This document shows positions 58,238 to 64,000 of a stretch of DNA of 64,000 nt, in pieces. Under the pieces are notes generated by a model. That model ran no database searches, had not been told where the DNA came from, and was given only the letters and a program-made list of their open reading frames with translations. The DNA comes from Streptomyces sp. LUP30 (lineage in GTDB: Bacteria; Actinomycetota; Actinomycetes; Streptomycetales; Streptomycetaceae), in the NCBI RefSeq assembly GCF_001746365.1, contig NZ_MJAJ01000039.1, forward strand, positions 1-64,000, written 5' to 3'. The position numbers and the translations under genes were made by a program. The number at the start of each line of letters is the position of its first letter. Positions within the stretch are counted from its first letter, which is position 1.

Positions 58238-58258
58238 CGGAGCGGCATCGGAGCAACG

Positions 58259-58954
58259 TCAGAGCGGCATCAGGCCGCGCAGAAAAGACAGGTCGACCTG
58301 TTCCAGCGAGGAGACCACGGTGCGGCGCGGGGCGGGCGCGATCGGGGCGACGGAGGGCACGGCGACCACATGGCACCCGGCCGCCTCCGCCGAGGCGACC
58401 CCGGTGGCGGTGTCCTCGACGACGGCGCAGCGGGCGGGGTCCGCGCCGAGGCCCGCGGCAGCGAACAGGTAGGGGTCCGGGTGGGGCTTGGTGCGCGGGA
58501 CCTCGTCGCCGGCCACGGTGAGCCGGAAGTGCTCGGCGCCGAGCGCGGTGAGCACGCGGTCGATGATGCGGCGGTGGGAGGCGGAGACGAGGGCGGTGGG
58601 CACCTCGTGCTCGGCCAGTTCCGCCAGCAGCCGGGCGGCTCCCGGCATCAGGGGCAGGGCGCGGGTGATGCGGTCCTCGAACCCCTCGTTGAGCAGGACG
58701 GTGAGTTCGGCGAGGGTGACGTCGGCCCCGGTCGCATCGATCAGGAACCCTGCGCTGCGGCTCATGGGGCCGCCGACCACGACATGGCGCCAGGAGTCGT
58801 CCAGAGCGTGGCCGAGACCGGCGAAGACCTCGACCTCGACGTCCCACCAGAAGCCCTCGGTGTCCACCAGAGTGCCGTCCATGTCGAGGAGCACGGCCTG
58901 CAGGGCGGAGCCCTGGGCCGTGCGGGTCACTCGCGCGGGAACCGTGCTGGTCAT
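58259..58954 (-). CDS. HAD-superfamily phosphatase (beta-phosphoglucomutase/GS-like)
   Basis: A 231-residue HAD hydrolase. Motif I is LLDMDGTLVDTEGFWWDVE (nucleophile Asp and acid Asp two residues on), motif II VSASH, Lys in PRTKPHPDPYLFAA, and motif IV VVEDTATGVASAEAAG. A helical C1 cap lies between. Substrate unknown; such enzymes dephosphorylate sugar or nucleotide phosphates. The ATG at 58954 has AAGGAGG 8 bases upstream. The hairpin in front of it shows that it is not simply read through from metH, though partial read-through is possible. Confidence 0.92.
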   Translation of the reverse strand: MTSTVPARVTRTAQGSALQAVLLDMDGTLVDTEGFWWDVEVEVFAGLGHALDDSWRHVVVGGPMSRSAGFLIDATGADVTLAELTVLLNEGFEDRITRALPLMPGAARLLAELAEHEVPTALVSASHRRIIDRVLTALGAEHFRLTVAGDEVPRTKPHPDPYLFAAAGLGADPARCAVVEDTATGVASAEAAGCHVVAVPSVAPIAPAPRRTVVSSLEQVDLSFLRGLMPL

Positions 58955-58977
58955 CCACGTACCTCCTTGAGGGACGA

Positions 58978-59009
58978 GCAGGCCGGTTCCCGCGGGGGAA
59001 CCGGCCTGC
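58978..59009 (-). terminator. Terminator after metH
   Basis: Perfect 14-base arms (GCAGGCCGGTTCCC / GGGAACCGGCCTGC) with a 4-base loop, 79 bases past the metH stop. It lies 24 bases before the HAD start codon, so it could also act as an attenuator or leader hairpin for that gene. Confidence 0.75.
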
Positions 59010-59087
59010 AGTGGACCGACCAGTGTACGACTTATCCGATCAGCGTGCCCGGCGGCGCGCACCTGTCGCGCGCCGCGCAGCGCGGGG

Positions 59088-62000
59088 TCACCGTGCGTTG
59101 AAGTACTTCGCCTCGGGGTGGTGGATCACGATGGCGTCGGTGGACTGCTCGGGGTGGAGCTGGAACTCCTCCGACAGATGCACGCCGATCCGCTCGGGCT
59201 GCAGCAGCTCGGCGATCTTGGCGCGGTCCTCGAGGTCGGGGCAGGCGCCGTAGCCGAGGGAGAAGCGGGCGCCGCGGTACTTCAGGGCGAACATGTCCTC
59301 GACGTCCGCCGGGTCCTCGCCGGCGAAGCCGAGTTCGGAGCGCACGCGGGCGTGCCAGTACTCGGCGAGGGCCTCGGCCAACTGGACGGACAGGCCGTGC
59401 AGTTCGAGGTAGTCGCGGTAGGAGTCGGAGGCGAAGAGGCGGGCCGTCTCCTCGCCGATGCGGGAGCCGACGGTGACGACCTGGAAGCCGACGACGTCCG
59501 TCTCCCCCGACTCTTCCGGGCGGAAGAAATCGGCCAGGCACAGGCGCCTGCCGCGGCGCTGGCGGGGGAAGGTGAAGCGGGTGCGCTCGTTGCCCTGCTG
59601 GTCCAGGACGATCAGGTCGTCGTCCTTGGACACACAGGGGAAGTAGCCGTAGACGACGGCCGCTTCGAGGAGGTTGTCGGTCTGGAGCTTGTCCAGCAGA
59701 CCGCGCAGCCGGGGGCGGCCCTCGCTCTCGACGAGTTCCTCGTAGCTCGGCCCGTCGCCGGTCCGGGCCTGCTTCAGCCCCCACTGGCCCTTGAAGAGGG
59801 CGCCCTCGTCGAGCCAGGAGGCGTACTCCTTGAGCTGGATGCCCTTGATGACCCGGGTACCTTCGAACGGGGGCTTCGGGACGGGGTTGTCGGTGGCCAC
59901 GTCGGAACGGACGTGGCCCTCCTGCGGACGCTCCTCGACCTCCGTGGCCGTCGTGCTCGCGCGGACCCGGCGCTGCTTCAGTTCGGGCAGTTTCGCCCCC
60001 GGCACCCCGCGCTTGACGCCGATCAGGGCGTCCATCAGGCGCAGGCCCTCGAAGGCGTCGCGGGCGTAGCGGACCTCGCCCTGATAGATCTCGTGCAGGT
60101 CCTGCTCGACGTAAGCCCTGGTCAGGGCGGCGCCGCCGAGGATCACCGGGTAGTCGGCGGCCATCTTGCGCTGGTTGAGCTCCTCCAGGTTCTCCTTCAT
60201 GATCACCGTGGACTTCACCAGCAGGCCCGACATGCCGATCACGTCGGCCCGATGCTCCTTGGCCGCGTCCAGGATCGCCGAGACCGGCTGCTTGATCCCG
60301 AGATTGACCACGTTGTAGCCGTTGTTCGACAAGATGATGTCGACCAGGTTCTTGCCGATGTCATGGACGTCGCCGCGCACGGTCGCCAGCACGATCGTGC
60401 CCTTGCCCTCCGCGTCCGACTTCTCCATGTGCGGCTCCAGGTAGGCCACAGCCGTCTTCATCACCTCGGCGGACTGCAGCACGAACGGCAGCTGCATCTG
60501 ACCCGAGCCGAACAGCTCGCCGACCACCTTCATGCCGTCCAGCAGCGTCTCGTTGACGATGTCCAGGGCGGGGCGGGACTGCAGCGCCTCGGCGAGGTCG
60601 GCCTCCAGGCCGTTCTTCTCGCCGTCGATGATCCGCCGCTTGAGGCGCTCGTCCAGCGGCAGCGCCGCCAGCTCCTCGGCCTTGCCCGCCTTCAGCGACT
60701 TGGTGGTGGCGCCCTCGAACAGCGCCATCAGCTTCTGCAGCGGGTCGTAGCCCTCGGCGCGCCGGTCGTGGATGAGGTCGAGGGCGGTGGTGACCTCCTC
60801 TTCGCTGAAGCGCGCGATGGGCAGGATCTTCGAGGCGTGCACGATCGCCGAGTCCAGGCCCGCTTTCACGCACTCGTCCAGGAACACCGAGTTGAGCAGG
60901 ATCCGCGCCGCCGGGTTCAACCCGAAGGAGATGTTCGACAGGCCCAGCGTGGTCTGCACCTCGGGCCGGCGCCGCTTGAGCTCGCGGATCGCCTCGATGG
61001 TGGCGATGCCGTCCTTGCGGGACTCCTCCTGCCCGGTGCAGATCGTGAACGTCAGACAGTCGATGAGGATGTCCGATTCCCGGATCCCCCAGTTGCCGGT
61101 GAGGTCCTCGATGAGCCGCTCGGCGATGGCCACCTTCGACTCGACGGTGCGGGCCTGGCCCTCCTCGTCGATGGTCAGCGCGATCAGCGCCGCGCCGTGC
61201 TCCCTGGCCAGCGCCGTCACCTTCGCGAACCGGGACTCGGGGCCGTCGCCGTCCTCGTAGTTCACCGAGTTGATCACCGCGCGGCCGCCCAGCCGCTCCA
61301 GACCCGCCCGGATGACCTCGACCTCGGTGGAGTCCAGCACGATCGGCAGGGTCGAGGCGGTGGCGAACCGGCCGGCCAGCTCGTCCATGTCCGCGACGCC
61401 GTCACGGCCCACGTAGTCCACGCACAGATCCAGCATGTGCGCGCCCTCGCGGATCTGGTCCCGGGCCATCTCCACGCAGTCGTCCCAGCGGCCCTCCAGC
61501 ATCGCCTCACGGAACTTCTTCGAACCGTTGGCGTTGGTGCGCTCACCGATCGCCATGTACGCGGTGTCCTGGCGGAACGAGACGCTCTGGTACAGCGAGG
61601 CGGCCCCGGGCTCGGGACGCGGACTGCGCTCGGCCGGCGAGGCCCCCTGCACCCGCTCCACCAGCCGGCGCAGATGCTCGGGCGTCGTGCCGCAGCAACC
61701 GCCGACGAGGTTCAGCCCGTAGTCACGGACGAAGTTGTCCTGCGCGTCGGCCAGGCCTTCGGCGTCGAGCGGGAAGTGGGCGCCGTCCTTGGTGAGGATC
61801 GGCAGACCGGCGTTCGGCATGCACAGCAGCGGGGTGCGCGAGTGCCGGGCCAGGTAGCGCAGGTGCTCGCTCATCTCGGCGGGGCCGGTGGAGCAGTTCA
61901 GGCCGATCATGTCGATGCCGAGGGGTTCCAGCGCGGTGAGCGCGGCGCCGATCTCGGAGCCGAGCAGCATGGTGCCGGTCGTCTCGAACGCCATCGAGAC

Positions 62001-62606
62001 CAGCAGGGGCACCTCGGCGCCGGTCGCCTCCATCGCCCGCCTGGCGCCCAGGACCGACGACTTCGTCTGCAGGAGGTCCTGGGTGGTCTCGACGATCAGC
62101 GCGTCCGCGCCGCCGGCGAGCAGGCCCTCGGCGTTGGCCTGGAAGCCGTCGCGCAAGGTGCCGTAGCCGATGTGGCCGAGGGTGGGGAGCTTGGTGCCGG
62201 GGCCGATGGAGCCCAGGACCCAGCGGGTGCGTCCGTCGCGGGCGGCGAAGGCGTCGGCGGTCTCGCGGGCGATGCGTGCGCCCGCCTCGGACAGCTCGTA
62301 CACGCGGTCGGCGATGTCGTACTCGGCCATGGCGGAGTGGTTTGCGCCGAACGTGTTGGTCTCGACGCAGTCGACGCCGGCGCCGAAGTACTCCTCGTGC
62401 ACCGAGCGCACGATGTCCGGCCGGGTGACGTTGAGGATCTCGTTGCAGCCCTCGAGGTTCTCGAAGTCCTCCAGGGTGGGCTCCTGGGCCTGGAGCATGG
62501 TGCCCATGGCTCCGTCGGCCACCACCACGCGGGTGGCCAGGGCCTCTCGGAGCGCGGACACACGGGTCCGGCTGTCGGCGGAAGGGGTCGGCGGCACAGA
62601 GGCCAT
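59088..62606 (-). CDS. metH: Cobalamin-dependent methionine synthase MetH
   Basis: A 1172-residue four-module enzyme. The homocysteine domain (1-330) carries the zinc Cys pair in VGGCCGTTPEHL near 303. The methyltetrahydrofolate (pterin) domain follows (FRQDTAYMAIGERTNANGSKKF, LDLCVDYVGRDG). The B12 module has the His of DVHDIG near residue 748 as cobalt ligand. The C-terminal reactivation domain has FSLGYGACPDLEDR for AdoMet. It makes methionine from homocysteine. No clear cobalamin riboswitch is visible upstream. A GAGGGAG site precedes the ATG. Confidence 0.97.
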   Translation of the reverse strand: MASVPPTPSADSRTRVSALREALATRVVVADGAMGTMLQAQEPTLEDFENLEGCNEILNVTRPDIVRSVHEEYFGAGVDCVETNTFGANHSAMAEYDIADRVYELSEAGARIARETADAFAARDGRTRWVLGSIGPGTKLPTLGHIGYGTLRDGFQANAEGLLAGGADALIVETTQDLLQTKSSVLGARRAMEATGAEVPLLVSMAFETTGTMLLGSEIGAALTALEPLGIDMIGLNCSTGPAEMSEHLRYLARHSRTPLLCMPNAGLPILTKDGAHFPLDAEGLADAQDNFVRDYGLNLVGGCCGTTPEHLRRLVERVQGASPAERSPRPEPGAASLYQSVSFRQDTAYMAIGERTNANGSKKFREAMLEGRWDDCVEMARDQIREGAHMLDLCVDYVGRDGVADMDELAGRFATASTLPIVLDSTEVEVIRAGLERLGGRAVINSVNYEDGDGPESRFAKVTALAREHGAALIALTIDEEGQARTVESKVAIAERLIEDLTGNWGIRESDILIDCLTFTICTGQEESRKDGIATIEAIRELKRRRPEVQTTLGLSNISFGLNPAARILLNSVFLDECVKAGLDSAIVHASKILPIARFSEEEVTTALDLIHDRRAEGYDPLQKLMALFEGATTKSLKAGKAEELAALPLDERLKRRIIDGEKNGLEADLAEALQSRPALDIVNETLLDGMKVVGELFGSGQMQLPFVLQSAEVMKTAVAYLEPHMEKSDAEGKGTIVLATVRGDVHDIGKNLVDIILSNNGYNVVNLGIKQPVSAILDAAKEHRADVIGMSGLLVKSTVIMKENLEELNQRKMAADYPVILGGAALTRAYVEQDLHEIYQGEVRYARDAFEGLRLMDALIGVKRGVPGAKLPELKQRRVRASTTATEVEERPQEGHVRSDVATDNPVPKPPFEGTRVIKGIQLKEYASWLDEGALFKGQWGLKQARTGDGPSYEELVESEGRPRLRGLLDKLQTDNLLEAAVVYGYFPCVSKDDDLIVLDQQGNERTRFTFPRQRRGRRLCLADFFRPEESGETDVVGFQVVTVGSRIGEETARLFASDSYRDYLELHGLSVQLAEALAEYWHARVRSELGFAGEDPADVEDMFALKYRGARFSLGYGACPDLEDRAKIAELLQPERIGVHLSEEFQLHPEQSTDAIVIHHPEAKYFNAR

Positions 62607-62960
62607 GAAAGGGCTCCCTCAGATGCGACGGCTGTCGGCTTCGCGTCCTCTCAGGATGCGGGTGACAAGGCCTCCCGAGGAGCGCGCACGCCGTCAGGGT
62701 AGCCGGGACCGAGGCCTTATGGTCAGGGGCGTCCACGGGGCGGACGAGTCCCGTGGCGGCGGACCCGGTCCCGACGGGGGTCGGCGGACGGTCGGGCACG
62801 GCCGTGCGACGGGCGTGTCTCTCCTGGGAGACGACTCGCGTAACACGTATCGACCGACCATTAGCGAGAGGTCGGCATGGACCGGTAGTGTTCGACATTG
62901 CCGAACGACGGCAGCAGATGCCGTGCGTTGACGGTCGAAGGGGACGGAGGCAGGACGGCG
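62607..62960. other. metH/gylR divergent intergenic region
   Basis: This 354-base region holds both promoters. On the gylR side an inverted repeat (62890-62906) precedes the gene. On the metH side, no B12-box, SAM or SAH riboswitch pattern can be confirmed by eye. An 11-base CCGAGGAGCGC resembles the SAH riboswitch core but is on the wrong strand for metH. AT-rich bases near 62845-62865 (GTAACACGTATCGACC) may be part of the gylR promoter. Confidence 0.55.
62890..62906. promoter_or_regulatory. Candidate GylR operator GTTCG-N7-CGAAC
   Basis: Perfect 5-base arms with a 7-base spacer, 55-71 bases before the gylR start. GylR in S. coelicolor is known to repress its own gene and the adjacent glycerol operon. 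The symmetry and place suit such a site, but the arms are short. Confidence 0.45.
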
Positions 62961-63725
62961 ATGGCACGGAACATCCAGTCGGTCGAACGTGCGGCCGCGA
63001 TGCTGCGACTGCTCGCCGGCGGCGAGCGGCGCCTGGGCCTGTCGGACATCGCCTCGTCCACGGGCCTGGCCAAGGGCACCGCGCACGGGATCCTGCGCAC
63101 CCTCCAGCAGGAGGGCTTCGTCGAGCAGGACGACGTCTCCGGGCGCTATCAGCTGGGCGCGGAGCTGCTGCGACTGGGCACGACCTACCTGGACGTGCAC
63201 GAGCTGCGCGCGCGTGCCCTGGTGTGGACGGACGACCTGGCCCGCTCCAGCGGCGAGAGCGTCCACCTGGGGGTGCTGCACCAGCAGGGCGTGCTGATCG
63301 TGCACCACGTCTTCCGGCCGGACGACAGCCGGCAGGTGCTGGAGATCGGGGCCATGCAGCCGCTGCACTCCACGGCCCTGGGCAAGGTCCTGTCGGCCTA
63401 CGACCCGGTGGCCCACAGCGAGGCCATGGAGGTCGACCGCAAGCCGTTCACGGACCGCACGGTGTGCGAGCTGGACGCCTTCGAGCACATCCTCGACCTC
63501 ACGCGCGCGCGGGGTTACGCGGCCGACGTGGAGGAGACCTGGGAGGGCGTGGCGTCCATCGCCGCGCCCATCCACGACCGGCGGCGCATGCCCGTGGGCG
63601 CGGTCGGGATCACCGGCGCCGTGGAGCGGCTGGGGCGGGACGGCGAACTGCGTCCCGAGCTGATCGCGGCGGTGCGGGACTGCGCCCGCGCGGTGTCACG
63701 GGACCTGGGCGCCGGGCGCTTCTGA
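62961..63725 (+). CDS. gylR: Glycerol operon regulator GylR (IclR family)
   Basis: A 254-residue IclR-type regulator. The N-terminal winged helix is NIQSVERAAAMLRLLAGGERRLGLSDIASSTGLAKGTAHGILRTLQQEGFVEQD, and the effector domain contains LHSTALGKVLSAYDP, DLTRARGYAADVEETWEGVASIAAPIHD and PVGAVGITG. Length and position beside metH match S. coelicolor GylR, which controls glycerol uptake and catabolism; glycerol-3-phosphate is the reported inducer. The ATG at 62961 has GGAGG upstream. The glycerol genes would lie just beyond the window. Confidence 0.92.
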   Translation: MARNIQSVERAAAMLRLLAGGERRLGLSDIASSTGLAKGTAHGILRTLQQEGFVEQDDVSGRYQLGAELLRLGTTYLDVHELRARALVWTDDLARSSGESVHLGVLHQQGVLIVHHVFRPDDSRQVLEIGAMQPLHSTALGKVLSAYDPVAHSEAMEVDRKPFTDRTVCELDAFEHILDLTRARGYAADVEETWEGVASIAAPIHDRRRMPVGAVGITGAVERLGRDGELRPELIAAVRDCARAVSRDLGAGRF

Positions 63726-64000
63726 GTCCGCCCGCGGCCGCCCTGCCGAGGAGCGCGTCCGCGGCACCGCCCGCCGGCGCGCCGCCCGAGCGGTGCGGTC
63801 GGCGGGCGCTCGCGAAATCCGTCGAGACGTTCGTCGGGAAGTCCGCCGAAGTGCTTCGCCGAAGCGCCTCGAGCAGTGCGGCAGAACGGGCCGGGACGTC
63901 GGACGACGTTCCGGCCTTTGCCATACCCTGCAAAAACGATCCGAGTCGGACATCGGGGGCGAGTGCGTGCGCACCTACGCGAAGATCGATGACTTGCCGC
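63726..64000. other. Leader region towards the glycerol operon
   Basis: This 275-base region after gylR shows no coding frame. An inverted repeat TTTGC-N8-GCAAA (63917-63934) is a possible GylR or cAMP/sugar-regulator site for the presumed downstream glycerol transporter operon, which starts beyond the window end. Confidence 0.45.

Larger units (their letters stand above)
57758..58258. other. 501-base non-coding region with short repeats
   Basis: This span is richer in A and T than its surroundings. It contains direct repeats of GAATTCGGCCG (58089-58099 and 58124-58134) and of GCTCACCAAT (near 57962 and 58210). It must hold the promoter of the binding-protein gene on its left and the terminator of the HAD gene on its right. 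No frame looks coding. The repeated GAATTCGG elements could bind a regulator or belong to a small RNA; the sequence does not decide this. Confidence 0.55.

Noticed and set aside
62670-62700. SAH-riboswitch-like core CCGAGGAGCGC near metH
   Set aside because: It is on the strand leading to gylR, not metH, and the second conserved strand (CAGGCTCGG type) is missing.
59118-62702. Open frame of over 1100 codons antisense to metH
   Set aside because: It mirrors the codon structure of metH on the other strand, has no motif, and metH is unmistakable. Similar antisense frames over the helicase (31141-34242, 29054-33316) and the carboxylase (26667-29558) are rejected for the same reason.

Overview
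The window is Streptomyces-type actinobacterial chromosome. GC content is very high, third codon positions are strongly G/C, GTG starts are frequent, and genes are often coupled through ATGA/GTGA overlaps. The gene order matches, as far as I can recall it, the S. coelicolor region around SCO1611-SCO1658 (glnA4, the rar/cvn9 conservon, tatAC, the Pup-proteasome cluster, metH, gylR). I see no transposase, integrase, CRISPR array, rRNA or tRNA gene.

Layout. 1-12.9 kb: an alanine-racemase-fold deaminase/aldolase; a gamma-glutamylation module (SDR, aldehyde dehydrogenase, GlnA4-type glutamine synthetase, GntR regulator, peptidase C26 hydrolase); a LysR/TDT-transporter pair; an XRE-cupin regulator with a cytosolic BtuF-like protein; a 5'-3' exonuclease; and an iron-box-controlled siderophore-interacting protein. 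12.9-18.9 kb: a PadR/DrrAB-type ABC exporter, an amino-acid permease, a GNAT enzyme and a pseudouridine synthase. 18.9-23.6 kb: the conservon rarABCDE (sensor-like ATPase, roadblock protein, DUF742 protein, Ras-like GTPase, P450 without the EXXR motif). 23.9-31.3 kb: a TetR gene divergent from four coupled genes (two DUF1989 proteins, a biotin-dependent urea/guanidine carboxylase, allophanate hydrolase), best read as a guanidine-nitrogen assimilation operon. 31.4-38.7 kb: a HelY-like helicase, tatC, tatA, two small genes and the WYL pair pafC/pafB. 38.8-50.4 kb: two FKBP prolyl isomerases and the pupylation/proteasome genes pafA, prcA, prcB, an endonuclease VII gene, pup, dop and arc, interrupted by a divergent LacI/MFS pair. 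50.6-64 kb: ferredoxin, a membrane-anchored hypothetical, trmI, a site-2 protease, a RecB-family Fe-S nuclease, an orphan response regulator, an orphan peptide-binding lipoprotein, a HAD phosphatase, metH and gylR.

How the parts work together. The clearest unexplained signal is a near-perfect inverted repeat (arms TAATTTCTGTCG / CGACAG-AAT) that occurs twice, 9 kb apart. One copy lies in front of the lone amino-acid permease (15.7 kb), the other between the TetR gene and the DUF1989/carboxylase/allophanate hydrolase operon (24.6 kb). It predicts one TetR regulon joining uptake and catabolism of a nitrogenous compound, probably guanidine, in place of the guanidine riboswitch seen elsewhere. 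A second shared inverted repeat (24 bases) lies in front of the glnA4/GntR divergon and the C26 hydrolase gene. It ties the gamma-glutamylation enzymes into a plausible compartment-free ethanolamine route.

The proteasome region contains both ligase-type enzymes (PafA, Dop), Pup ending in GGQ, the Arc ATPase ending in QYL, the 20S core, and the PafBC DNA-damage regulators nearby. Strong hairpins mark most transcription-unit ends, including a 46-base perfect palindrome at 31.4 kb. Everything here is read by eye from sequence; family names rest on motif recognition, not on database searches.
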